Notes: a model not told the origin generated them from the sequence alone. Positions 1 through 6,765 are shown, numbered from the stretch's first letter. The stretch: 26,196 nucleotides of DNA from an uncultured Alistipes sp. (GCA_900550925.1 URTU01000015.1:1-26196), one strand, 5' to 3'. Made by a program: numbers and translations.

Positions 1-388
1 GGCAGCCGTTGTTGCGTATCGAGGAGAAAAAGCAGTTGTAGACGGGAGTCTGTACAACAATACCGTCACCCGGTTCCGCCAGGGCCTTGATGATAGCCGA
101 GATGGCCGGCACCACACCCGACGTATATATCATCCACTCTTTTTGGAACTGCCATCCGTGGCGTCGCGCGAACCAGTTCGTTACAGCCTGATAATATTCA
201 TCGGGGACCTTGACGTATCCGAATATTCCGTGTTTCACGCGCCGTTCCAGGGCCTTGACGACGGCCGGAGCGGTCCGGAAATCCATATCTGCAACCCATA
301 ATGGAAGTACATCGTTATCTGCAGCGCTGTCCCACTTGTATGAACGCGTATTGCGCCGCGGGATGATCTCGTCAAAATCGTATTTCAT
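1..388 (-). CDS. MalY/PatB-type PLP-dependent aminotransferase / cystathionine beta-lyase (partial, N-terminal 129 residues)
   Basis: The visible product begins MKYDFDEIIPRRNTRSYKWD and carries WVADMDF at residues 31-37, the hallmark of the PatB/MalY branch of fold-type I PLP enzymes. It continues with a TSGVVPAI segment (about 89-96) and TPVYNCFFSSI (about 114-124), which line the cofactor pocket in this family. The PLP lysine lies beyond the window edge, so the enzyme cannot be checked for completeness. Known family members cleave C-S bonds of cystathionine or cysteine conjugates in the cytoplasm, releasing homocysteine or thiol plus pyruvate and ammonia; some act as transaminases. The substrate here is not determinable. 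The ATG at 388 is chosen because the family N-terminus starts right there. There is no clear Shine-Dalgarno sequence. A TACCTTTG element at 587-594 would give a leader of about 190 nt. Confidence 0.9.
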   Translation of the reverse strand, partial: MKYDFDEIIPRRNTRSYKWDSAADNDVLPLWVADMDFRTAPAVVKALERRVKHGIFGYVKVPDEYYQAVTNWFARRHGWQFQKEWMIYTSGVVPAISAIIKALAEPGDGIVVQTPVYNCFFSSIRNNGC

Positions 389-420
389 GACATGTCGTAT
401 TTTTATAATCTATTGTCGTT

Positions 421-549
421 TTATTCACAAGGCCAATATTTCCTACTCCTGCTCCTGCGGGCGCAGTGAGAGCGTGACCGTAACGCTCTCTGAACCGGAA
501 AGACAAGTGCGGCAAAAAGCATCAGAGTAATTGTCGCTGGACTCTTCAT
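421..549 (-). CDS. Possible small ORF or gene remnant with signal-peptide-like start (42 aa)
   Basis: Reading minus from an ATG at 549 gives MKSPATITLMLFAALVFPVQ and then a short Arg/Ser-rich tail ending WPCE before TAA at 421-423. The first 20 residues look like a Sec signal peptide: one Lys, then a hydrophobic core. The tail is very basic and resembles nothing I know. A GAGGAA sequence lies about 20 nt upstream, too far for a standard ribosome binding site. The frame sits between the TACCTTTG promoter and the malY-like start, so it could be a leader peptide, a short secreted peptide, the 5' stub of a decayed exported protein, or chance. I cannot distinguish these. Confidence 0.25.
   Translation of the reverse strand: MKSPATITLMLFAALVFPVQRALRSRSHCARRSRSRKYWPCE
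467..491 (-). promoter_or_regulatory. 8-bp hairpin in leader of malY-like gene
   Basis: On the minus strand GAGAGCGT and ACGCTCTC are perfectly complementary around a 7-nt loop, about 80 nt before the malY-like start codon. A small CTGC/GCAG stem follows immediately. There is no U-run after it, so it is not a standard terminator. It could be a leader structure or simply part of a coding remnant. Confidence 0.35.
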
Positions 550-586
550 TATCGGATCTTAATGATTCCTCGTTGATTTCCGAATG

Positions 587-594
587 CAAAGGTA
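587..594 (-). promoter_or_regulatory. Bacteroidetes -7 promoter element (TACCTTTG) for malY-like unit
   Basis: TACCTTTG followed by CA matches the Bacteroidetes consensus TAnnTTTG exactly and points toward the mini-ORF and the malY-like gene. No clean TTG is seen 19-21 nt upstream. Transcription would begin at about 580. Confidence 0.6.
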
Positions 595-719
595 CGAAAT
601 GAAAAATGAATCTGTTTTATATAAATCATGGTTATCCTTACCTCTATTACCGATTTACGGATGGCCGCGCGAGGATCGTGGGACCTGGGGAGATAAAAAG
701 TTTTTTCAGCATGGAACAG

Positions 720-768
720 CAAATCGGTTCCTCCTGCATGTCATTGGCATACAGGAAGAGCCGATTTG
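720..768 (-). terminator. Long stem-loop (21-bp arms, 7-nt loop) downstream of metallophosphoesterase operon
   Basis: Arms 720-740 and 748-768 are complementary over 21 positions except for one mismatch and two positions that form G-U pairs in minus-strand RNA. The loop is 741-747. It begins 72 nt after the stop codon of the metallophosphoesterase gene and lies before the next minus-strand promoter, so a 3'-end or terminator role is most likely. It is not followed at once by a U-run: an A6-C-T5 stretch comes about 15 nt later. A processing site or RNA-stabilising structure is an alternative. Confidence 0.5.
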
Positions 769-839
769 TTTGCACACTGACGGAAGGCGGGAACGCTCCG
801 CGCCCCGGGTGTTGCACAGATGTCAGACCGCTGTACGGA

Positions 840-1910
840 TCACAGCCTTATAGAAGCCGTTTCGCCCCAGTTGTCATCCGTGACATTCCAGTAATACTCA
901 CGCACGCTCATATCCAGGGTCTCGGTATCGAGGCACACCACCTGAAACGAAAGCAGCGTATCATCCGTCTCGGAATATTCGCCCTTCATCGGCGAGTCCA
1001 CACGGAATACGGGCAGCGAAATGGTGTTGTCGGGGCCGTGCCAGATGTAATATTCATTGTAGTTGGTATGACCGTGGAACCATGCCTTCAATGAGGCATG
1101 CTGCTTCAGGAAGCCTTCCAGATCACGATACTCCTTCACCGGAACGCCATCCGCATCCACGCTGCATGTGTCGCAGATAAGATTCTCAAATCCGTCGGCA
1201 CGGTTGATCGAATGGTCTCCGCGGGGATTTGTGAAACGTTGGGCTTCGGTTTCGGGAGGCATGTGCGTAAAGAGTATGCACGGGGTGTCGGGATCCTCCT
1301 CGAGAGTCTCGGCAAGACGGCTCCGGGCCTTCGAGTCGGGCCATATTCCCACAAATGCAAACCGTATGCCCGACTCCACGAAGGTGTATACCACCCGATC
1401 GGTCGAATAGTCGAACGTATCGGCCGTAACCGGCTCATCCGGATTCATTGTCATGTCATAGATCCGGGCGGCACACGTTGCATCTTTTTCGGGCTCCATG
1501 GGCCATGTGTAGCCTATGGCATTCGAGATGTCGTGGTTTCCGGGCAGCAGCCATATCTGCGGCATCTGCGGCACGAGCCACGTGAGGGAGAACTGCCGCC
1601 ACGATTCGGCAGCTGTCTGCGCCCCCTCCTCCATTCGGTTTGCGATATCTCCACCGCAAACTATGAAATCGAGTTTTCCGACACTATCGCCGGCTCCCAG
1701 AGCGCCGTCATCCGGGAATATGCACTCAGGCAGCGCGCGCACGGCATCGGCCATGGCACGGTTTACCAGATCGGACGACACACGTTTGCCGTTGAATTGA
1801 CGTTCGAGGCCGTAGTGTAGATCCGAAATGAATACAAAACGAATCTGCCGGGCCCACAGCGAGTGTACGCCCAGCAGAAAAATCACTAATAGATAAAAGG
1901 TTCTTCTCAT
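840..1910 (-). CDS. Exported calcineurin-like metallophosphoesterase
   Basis: The 356-residue product starts MRRTFYLLVIFLLGVHSLWA, a Sec signal peptide, so it probably acts in the periplasm or outside. It then shows the ordered metal-binding motifs of the calcineurin-like phosphoesterase superfamily: D30-L-H32, GGD with D88, GNHD with N125 and H126, H216 in FTHMPP, and HGH at 279-281. All two-metal ligands expected for the fold are present, so an active phosphomonoesterase or phosphodiesterase is expected; the substrate is unknown. The start is the ATG at 1910, which overlaps the TGA of the upstream lipoprotein gene as ATGA; the frame also opens two codons earlier at a TTG, which is less likely. 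It is the last gene of the operon with the porin and the lamin-tail lipoprotein, suggesting a shared phosphate-ester function (inference). Confidence 0.88.
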   Translation of the reverse strand: MRRTFYLLVIFLLGVHSLWARQIRFVFISDLHYGLERQFNGKRVSSDLVNRAMADAVRALPECIFPDDGALGAGDSVGKLDFIVCGGDIANRMEEGAQTAAESWRQFSLTWLVPQMPQIWLLPGNHDISNAIGYTWPMEPEKDATCAARIYDMTMNPDEPVTADTFDYSTDRVVYTFVESGIRFAFVGIWPDSKARSRLAETLEEDPDTPCILFTHMPPETEAQRFTNPRGDHSINRADGFENLICDTCSVDADGVPVKEYRDLEGFLKQHASLKAWFHGHTNYNEYYIWHGPDNTISLPVFRVDSPMKGEYSETDDTLLSFQVVCLDTETLDMSVREYYWNVTDDNWGETASIRL

Positions 1911-3457
1911 TGCCAAACTATTTCGACACTTCCCCTGGCGTTAGCCGTACCGGCCGTAGGCGTTGTCATGTACCACTTGCCGGCGGCACCGTCGGGATAG
2001 CGTCCGTAAGACATCTTGTTTTCGTCGCCGTTGTACTTTGGATCGGATTCGCCCCACGAGTCACCCTTCTCCTGACTCTGATTCTTGAATACGTCGATCA
2101 ATGTTGTCCCGTCGGGGGCAAAGAGTTCGATCATGACCGACTTCTTGGCCGAAAGACCGCTTGAAAAGCCGTTTGCCGGATCGCTCTGATCGGCCAGCAG
2201 CTTCAGAAATCCCTTCGACGGGATAACGGTGCCTTCGGGAGCCGTATATACGAACTCTTCATTATCCTTGCGCAGTTTGACGCCCGTAATGTCCATCTGC
2301 TCGTCCGAGCCGTTGTAGAGTTCGATATATTTCGGGTCGTTACCGTTCAGTTCGTTCAGGACCAGCCCCTCGTAAATTTCCGACGGAAGCGGGTCGGGCT
2401 CTGACGTCTCCATCGAAATGGCACTGTTTCCCTGAGCATTTTCCTCGCCCTGGGTCGGCTCCATCATGTACCACTCACCGGTAGCATCGGGATAACGCCC
2501 GAACGATTCAACATTCGTCTCGCCATTGTATCTGGGCGTATCGTCCCATATCTCCTGTCCCGAGGCGTTGAGGTTCTTGAACACATCGAGCAGATTGCCT
2601 TCCGGATCGAGCAACTCGATCTTGAGTGATTTCTTGGCCGACAGCCCGCCTTCGAATCCGGCAGCCGTATTGTTCGAGGGCTGATCGGAGATGAGTGTGA
2701 TACGTCCTCCGGCCTCGATGCTCAGACCCTCCGGCGCAATCCAGATGACAGGCGTCTCATCATTCTTGCGCAGCTGTACGCCCGTCAGATCGACCGGTTT
2801 GTCGAGCGTATTGCAGATCTCGATATATTTTGCGGGTTTGTTCCCGTTGAGCTCGTTGAGCACCAGTCCGGAGTAATCCTTCACGGCATCGGGATCAGGA
2901 GTCGGCGCCGGTTCTGCTTCCGGAGCCTTGTTTGCCTCACCGCGCGTACACTCCGTCACGATCGTCCAGACACCCGTACCGTCCGGAATACGCGAGTAGC
3001 TGCCGCCCAAAACGTGACCCGTATCGGCCCCCAGTTCGGCATCGCGGTCGAAACGGTCTATCTCGATACTGCCCGAGGGGGAGTTCAGCACGATCGAAAC
3101 CTTCTTGGTGTTGGAGATTCCGGCCGAGAAAGCGCCGTTTTTCTTAGCCACCACCAGATATCCTTTTGCCGCGATACGCGTTCCATTCGGAATTGCGCAG
3201 AGAATTTCGGAGAGGTCATCCTCATCGATCTTTACGAGCTGTACGCCCGACAGGTCGATTTCCGAGTCGTTCGTGTTGTATATTTCAACCCAATCGTCAT
3301 CCTTGTCATCGGCAGCGCCGCCGCAGATTTCATTTAGGACCACACCTGTGTAATCGCCGTCGGCCGGAGGCAGGATTTCCTTGTCGTTCTTGCAACCGGC
3401 GCACAACAGCACGGCTGCCGACAGTGCCACCACTGAAAACAATCTTAAAACTTTCAT
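1907..3457 (-). CDS. Lipoprotein with three lamin-tail (LTD) domains
   Basis: The 516-residue protein begins with a lipoprotein signal ending CAGC, with Cys22 as the probable lipidated residue. Three repeats follow, each opening with GLVLNE or GVVLNE and a (Y/W)(I/V)E(I/L) strand: about 37-175, 196-345 and 363-512. Each has the D-(L/I)-(S/T)-G-V-(Q/K)-L strand and ends with (S/G)-R-(Y/I)-PD-(A/G) and W-Y/T near a conserved T-x-G. This is the lamin-tail domain pattern, an Ig-like beta fold found in bacterial secreted proteins, often together with nucleases or phosphoesterases. Repeats 2 and 3 are much closer to each other (NELNGN, GLSAKKS, DVFKN, YNG) than to repeat 1, implying a recent internal duplication. 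There are no obvious catalytic residues; a binding or scaffold role is likely. It lies 44 nt downstream of the porin gene and overlaps the phosphoesterase gene by 4 nt. Confidence 0.85.
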   Translation of the reverse strand: MKVLRLFSVVALSAAVLLCAGCKNDKEILPPADGDYTGVVLNEICGGAADDKDDDWVEIYNTNDSEIDLSGVQLVKIDEDDLSEILCAIPNGTRIAAKGYLVVAKKNGAFSAGISNTKKVSIVLNSPSGSIEIDRFDRDAELGADTGHVLGGSYSRIPDGTGVWTIVTECTRGEANKAPEAEPAPTPDPDAVKDYSGLVLNELNGNKPAKYIEICNTLDKPVDLTGVQLRKNDETPVIWIAPEGLSIEAGGRITLISDQPSNNTAAGFEGGLSAKKSLKIELLDPEGNLLDVFKNLNASGQEIWDDTPRYNGETNVESFGRYPDATGEWYMMEPTQGEENAQGNSAISMETSEPDPLPSEIYEGLVLNELNGNDPKYIELYNGSDEQMDITGVKLRKDNEEFVYTAPEGTVIPSKGFLKLLADQSDPANGFSSGLSAKKSVMIELFAPDGTTLIDVFKNQSQEKGDSWGESDPKYNGDENKMSYGRYPDGAAGKWYMTTPTAGTANARGSVEIVWQ

Positions 3458-3501
3458 TCGGATACAAATTTAAAAACTTTCATGCAAATATTTTGAACTG
3501 T

Positions 3502-4860
3502 TCAGAAAGAAACCATGAGTCTCATATGGAAAATACTGAAGTCGAGACCTTCGGGCAGACTCTGGCTCAGAGGCTTCCCGTTTGAGGTTACGTGTCCCTT
3601 GTCATCGGCATACTTGTCGTTGTCGACAAACGTATAGTTGAGGCCGATGAGGACGTTCCGGACCGGATACCAGTTGAGCGAAGCGGTATAGTTGAGAGCC
3701 TTGCCGCCGGTAATTATGGCCGAAGGATCGTGGAAATCGTTAAGGTTGACCGTGCTGACACGTCCGGCAATTTCGAGGTTGCCGCCCCGTCGCCGCACGT
3801 CCATGGGCCCGAATTCGGCATCTTCGGGCGAATAGCGGCGGTTCTGCCCCAGAATCATGTAGGAGGCCGTGGCATACCAACCGTTGAAGACGGCATTTGG
3901 CAACTGTACTTTCGTGTCGCCTTCATATCCGTAGCGCGTGTAGAGATATTCGCCGTACAGGAGCAGTTTGTTCCAGCGCGCGGCCAGTTCCACTCCGAAA
4001 ATCGCATAGTCGTTGACATTCTCGATCTCGGCACGCACAAACCGGCGGCGGTCGACACGGCTCTCCGGGAACGTCCGGAATTCGACTGTCCGATCGGTCA
4101 TTCCGGCACCGTCGGGTTTACGCCATGTGGCATATCCGCCCACATGAAGCGTCAGGTCATTGCGCACGACCGGCGATATCGCCACACGGCCCGTAAAGCC
4201 GTATCCGTCACTGCCGCGGTTCTTCTCCTTCTGGATGATATCCACCTCGCGGCCGAACACTCCGCCCGACGCCCACCAGTGTTTGCCCCATCCGGTTGCG
4301 GCCAGCCCCAGACGGCGGCCGCCGGCAAACATCTCAATCACCATCGGACGTTCCATCGTTGTAAGGTATTTCGAGGAGGTCACGCGCTCCATCGACATCG
4401 GTTCCTTGAAGTTTCCGGCCTTGATCCACACATGGTCATTGAAGCGGTATCCAAGAAACATATCCTTGATCTCCACCTCGTTGTATGCAAAATCGAGATC
4501 CAGTTCCGCAAACCAGCGTTCGTAGAGCGTGGCCTTGACGGCGAAACGCGCACGGCGGATAATGACCCCGTTGTTGAAACGGAATACCCCGTCGTCCTCT
4601 TCGAGATCCTTGTTCGGTTTTGACTGCAGGCCGTCGATATCGGTCGATGGCGAGTAGTATGCGGCATCGACATATATACGGTTGTCGAGCCAGAGGTGGA
4701 ATTTGTCGTTACGGCTTTTGAAGTGCAGTTTTCCGCCTTCGAAGAACACTTTGGCGGGATGACGTTCCGAACCGTTGTCCATATCTTCATCCGGTACGGT
4801 TTGGGCCTGTGTGACAAACAGTGTTGTCATGCAAAACAGGAGTGCGAAACAATATTTCAT
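3502..4860 (-). CDS. Outer-membrane porin, phosphate-selective porin O/P family
   Basis: The 452-residue product has a signal peptide (MKYCFALLFCMTTLFVTQAQ) and then the pattern of OprO/OprP-like porins: an early FRFNNGVIIRRARFAVKATLYERWFAELDLDFAYNEVEIKDMFLGYRF-type segment, KAGNFKEPMSMERVTSSKYLTTMERP, alternating amphipathic beta strands, and a terminal strand ending in Phe (LMVSF), the usual outer-membrane insertion signal. Length fits the family. Members form trimeric 16-stranded channels, some selective for phosphate or polyphosphate; selectivity cannot be read from the sequence here. It is the first gene of a three-gene minus-strand operon with the LTD lipoprotein and the metallophosphoesterase. 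A TATTTTTG -7 element lies 27-34 nt upstream of the start codon. Confidence 0.88.
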   Translation of the reverse strand: MKYCFALLFCMTTLFVTQAQTVPDEDMDNGSERHPAKVFFEGGKLHFKSRNDKFHLWLDNRIYVDAAYYSPSTDIDGLQSKPNKDLEEDDGVFRFNNGVIIRRARFAVKATLYERWFAELDLDFAYNEVEIKDMFLGYRFNDHVWIKAGNFKEPMSMERVTSSKYLTTMERPMVIEMFAGGRRLGLAATGWGKHWWASGGVFGREVDIIQKEKNRGSDGYGFTGRVAISPVVRNDLTLHVGGYATWRKPDGAGMTDRTVEFRTFPESRVDRRRFVRAEIENVNDYAIFGVELAARWNKLLLYGEYLYTRYGYEGDTKVQLPNAVFNGWYATASYMILGQNRRYSPEDAEFGPMDVRRRGGNLEIAGRVSTVNLNDFHDPSAIITGGKALNYTASLNWYPVRNVLIGLNYTFVDNDKYADDKGHVTSNGKPLSQSLPEGLDFSIFHMRLMVSF

Positions 4861-4886
4861 GCAGTGAAATTGAAATTTTCTCGCGA

Positions 4887-4894
4887 CAAAAATA
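4887..4894 (-). promoter_or_regulatory. -7 element (TATTTTTG) for porin operon
   Basis: TATTTTTG matches TAnnTTTG and would start transcription about 20 nt before the porin ATG. No clear TTG is seen at the -33 position, which may mean that an activator is needed; inverted repeats lie just upstream. Confidence 0.55.
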
Positions 4895-4921
4895 GACCGC
4901 CTGCATTACGGCCGGATGACG

Positions 4922-4969
4922 ACACAATTGCATGGGTGTTACACCGATGTCATGATTGTGTGACATGAC
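4922..4969. promoter_or_regulatory. Nested inverted repeats upstream of porin promoter (candidate operator)
   Basis: ACACAAT (4922-4928) and ATTGTGT (4955-4961) form an outer 7-bp pair. Inside is GGTGT-T-ACACC (4935-4945), a perfect 5-bp palindrome. Overlapping on the right is GTCATG (4949-4954) with CATGAC (4964-4969). The cluster is 28-75 nt upstream of the porin -7 element, a usual place for an activator site. The binding protein is unknown. Confidence 0.35.
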
Positions 4970-5124
4970 CGCAAGGTGCGTAGTGAGCGTATATTATTTA
5001 AGAAGAAGTAACAGCCGGCCCCTGACATATTGCGGGAGGCGGGAGGCGGGATAACGGAAATACCGCTCCTGCTACACTTCGGGAAGCGGCTCGGCCGTTC
5101 ATTTTTTTTGCGAGGTGTTTCGGC

Positions 5125-5154
5125 TTGCTTTTGAATTTTTATTTCGTATCTTTA
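5125..5154 (+). promoter_or_regulatory. Bacteroidetes promoter for the secreted paralog pair
   Basis: TTG at 5125-5127 and TATCTTTA at 5147-5154 are separated by 19 nt, matching the -33/-7 arrangement (last base of the -7 element differs from consensus). Transcription would start near 5160, about 40 nt before the first ATG. Confidence 0.6.
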
Positions 5155-5199
5155 CGCACGACAAACCACACGCACCCCTTCGCCCGAAAAACGCCTGCC

Positions 5200-5844
5200 A
5201 TGAATGCCATTAATACCCGTATTCTCCGACTCATAATTTTGCCGTTTCTGTTCGTAACGGCAGTAGATGCTGCCAATGCTGCGTCGCTGGTTCAGGGACT
5301 CATATATCTCAAGAACGGCTCCGTCGTGGAATGCGACGGCAAGGACCGGTTCGAATTGCCGAAAGGTTTCGAATCAATCCAACTCTACCGCAATGCCTTC
5401 TACAAGTTAAAAACCAAAGAGATCTTCGCACGTCAGGATATCGATTCGATAGTCTGCTGGCACTCGGCTGCGCCTGAATATCGCCGCAAATTCATCCCCT
5501 CGGACCGGTATGGCTGGTTGTGGGTCTATTTCGAAACTCCGTACATCAGCGTGTGCGTCTATTCGGTCAAGGGTTACCGACTCGAAAGCAATGGCGGCAT
5601 AGTTTTATTGCATCGACAGGGGCTGCTGAGTCAGTCGCGTACGGCATATTATATCCGTAAAACCGGCGAACGGGAGTTCCAGGTGATCGGCGCGGCGACC
5701 CGCAATGCGAGAGACCCGTTCCGTGAACGCATAGCCGACTACATATCCGACGATCCGCAACTTGCCGATACGATCCGTCACTCGAATCTCAACCGCAACA
5801 AAACGATATTGCTGTTGAAGGATTACGTCCCCTCAGCTGACTGA
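5200..5844 (+). CDS. Secreted protein of unknown function (first of a tandem pair)
   Basis: The 214-residue product starts MNAINTRILRLIILPFLFVTAVDAANA, a Sec signal peptide with cleavage likely near residue 27. I recognise no named domain. The mature part opens with a beta-rich segment LIYLKNGSVVEC (34-45), then KEIFARQDIDSIVCW (73-87), an aromatic stretch WLWVYFETPYISVCVYS (107-122) and a helical C-terminus FRERIADYISDDPQLADTI (174-192). The same order of elements occurs in the next gene, 29 nt downstream, so the two are probably diverged paralogs in one transcript. The ATG at 5200 is preferred over an upstream TTG at 5125 because that TTG is part of the promoter and the signal peptide begins at 5200. 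A periplasmic or surface location is expected; function unknown. Confidence 0.75.
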   Translation: MNAINTRILRLIILPFLFVTAVDAANAASLVQGLIYLKNGSVVECDGKDRFELPKGFESIQLYRNAFYKLKTKEIFARQDIDSIVCWHSAAPEYRRKFIPSDRYGWLWVYFETPYISVCVYSVKGYRLESNGGIVLLHRQGLLSQSRTAYYIRKTGEREFQVIGAATRNARDPFRERIADYISDDPQLADTIRHSNLNRNKTILLLKDYVPSAD

Positions 5845-5873
5845 TTACACAACCCGCTAAATCACACAATATC

Positions 5874-6620
5874 ATGAAACAGTTAACCATTTGTATGGCA
5901 ACGATACTGTCCCTCTTTTGCATGGCCCCGCACGCCGAAGCCAAGAATCCTGAAAACGTCGAATCGGACCATGTGATCGTAACCCTGAAGTCGGGCGAGA
6001 AGATCGACTGCTATATTCACAGAGGATGGCAGGCCGAAGAGTCGATGTTCAAGAAGGAGAACTACGCATTCAAGGTTCTCATGTCGCCCGATGACAAGGA
6101 TCCGGTAGAATATACGGCGGATGATGTCGAGAGCATCGACTATGTCGAAGTTACAGAGGCACATCCGGATGGTCTGAGATGGGAATCGCGGCCGCTCGCC
6201 AGCCCCAGCTTCTCGAGCCGATACAATACCATCCAGCGTCTGTTGTGCGTCGAAAAGGTCGGCAAGAACGCAACCACCTACTGGTGGAAAATCTGGACAT
6301 CAACGGGTCGGAATCTGGCAAGTCGGCAGTTGGTCACTTATATGGGTGTCCGCTTCCACAACGATCCCGAAGGCATAGTCTATCCATATACGCTGGTCAA
6401 CTCGGTATTGATGAAGGATAAGTATCCGGGGTTGAAGGAGTTCTGCAAGCAGTGGTTCAAGGGACCCGAAGGCAAGGTGCACAAGAAGGAGGCCGATGAG
6501 AATGATTCCTGGATACTCGAAATGTACGATGCCTATCTTGCACAGAGAGCTGCGGAAGCGACTCCGGAGACTGCGTCCGAACAGCAGGCTGACGATGCTG
6601 CGGATGCAACGGTCGAATAG
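5874..6620 (+). CDS. Secreted protein of unknown function (second of a tandem pair)
   Basis: The 248-residue product has a signal peptide MKQLTICMATILSLFCMAPHAEA with cleavage after about residue 23. The mature protein contains VTLKSGEKIDC (about 36-46), YTADDVESIDYVEV (about 82-95), a segment LLCVEKVGKNATTYWWKIWTS and a C-terminal DKYPGLKEFCKQW helix, paralleling LKNGSVVEC, RQDIDSIVCW, the aromatic stretch and DDPQLADTI of the upstream gene. It ends in an acidic, Ala/Glu/Asp-rich tail of about 30 residues that looks disordered. I do not recognise a characterised family. It shares a transcript with the preceding gene (29-nt gap, no intervening promoter seen). Export is well supported; the role is unknown. 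Confidence 0.75.
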   Translation: MKQLTICMATILSLFCMAPHAEAKNPENVESDHVIVTLKSGEKIDCYIHRGWQAEESMFKKENYAFKVLMSPDDKDPVEYTADDVESIDYVEVTEAHPDGLRWESRPLASPSFSSRYNTIQRLLCVEKVGKNATTYWWKIWTSTGRNLASRQLVTYMGVRFHNDPEGIVYPYTLVNSVLMKDKYPGLKEFCKQWFKGPEGKVHKKEADENDSWILEMYDAYLAQRAAEATPETASEQQADDAADATVE

Positions 6621-6624
6621 CAGC

Positions 6625-6650
6625 AGCGAGGATATAACATCCGCTATTTT
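6625..6650 (+). terminator. Possible terminator after the secreted paralog pair
   Basis: AGC-(GA)-GGAT pairs with ATCC-GCT around ATAAC, followed by ATTTTATACTGTCTTT, a U-rich but interrupted tail, just after the stop codon at 6620. It is weak but well placed. Confidence 0.35.
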
Positions 6651-6667
6651 ATACTGTCTTTATACTA

Positions 6668-6715
6668 TTTTGGGGTCCCGCCATCCGGACAGATTCCGGC
6701 GATGGGGCCCCAAAA
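6668..6715. terminator. GC-rich hairpin between convergent genes
   Basis: TTTTGGGG (6668-6675) pairs with CCCCAAAA (6708-6715), extended inside by CCC and CATC with a small bulge, and topped by CCGG-ACAGATT-CCGG. It lies between convergent transcription units. Because the U-run and A-run are part of the stem, it lacks a free 3' U-tract in either direction, so it may act with its neighbours rather than as a textbook terminator. Confidence 0.45.
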
Positions 6716-6730
6716 AACATTTGGACAGGA

Positions 6731-6765
6731 CGCGCCGTACGACAATGTTGATGTCAAACGGCGCG
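6731..6765 (-). terminator. Hairpin likely ending the AraC-type regulator transcript
   Basis: CGCGCCGT (6731-6738) and ACGGCGCG (6758-6765) pair perfectly across a 19-nt loop and extend on the minus strand to about 11 bp with one G-U pair. On that strand a T6 run follows about 10 nt after the stem (6712-6717). It lies about 90 nt beyond the regulator's stop codon. Confidence 0.4.

Larger units (their letters stand above)
389..839. other. Intergenic region between metallophosphoesterase operon and malY-like gene
   Basis: No well-supported gene lies in these 451 bases. They hold, on the minus strand, a long hairpin (720-768), a Bacteroidetes-type -7 promoter element (587-594), a possible 42-codon mini-ORF (421-549) and an 8-bp hairpin (467-491), each listed separately. 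A plus-strand open frame (606-1094) crosses the region but mostly runs antisense to the metallophosphoesterase and has no recognisable domain. Confidence 0.6.
4861..5199. other. Divergent promoter region between porin operon and secreted paralogs
   Basis: These 339 bases hold no gene that I can support. The minus-strand porin promoter lies at 4887-4894, nested inverted repeats at 4922-4969, a GGAGGCGGGAGGCGGG purine-rich repeat at about 5035-5051, a weak CGGC-TCG-GCCG stem followed by T8 near 5090-5109, and a plus-strand promoter at 5125-5154. Confidence 0.6.

Noticed and set aside
606..1094. Plus-strand open frame of 162 codons starting in the intergenic region
   Set aside because: More than half runs antisense to the well-supported metallophosphoesterase gene, there is no promoter or recognisable domain, and its 5' part overlaps the long hairpin.
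3465..3472. TAAATTTG just before the LTD lipoprotein gene as an internal promoter
   Set aside because: It matches the -7 consensus but lies only 7 nt from the start codon, which would give an almost leaderless transcript; no -33 element is present, and the AT-rich gap explains it well.
3592..4623. 343-codon plus-strand open frame opposite the porin gene
   Set aside because: Antisense shadow of a porin with a clear signal peptide and family motifs.
5090..5110. Small GC stem followed by T8 as a terminator or small-RNA end
   Set aside because: The stem is only 4 bp and no plus-strand transcript is known to enter from upstream; too weak to call.
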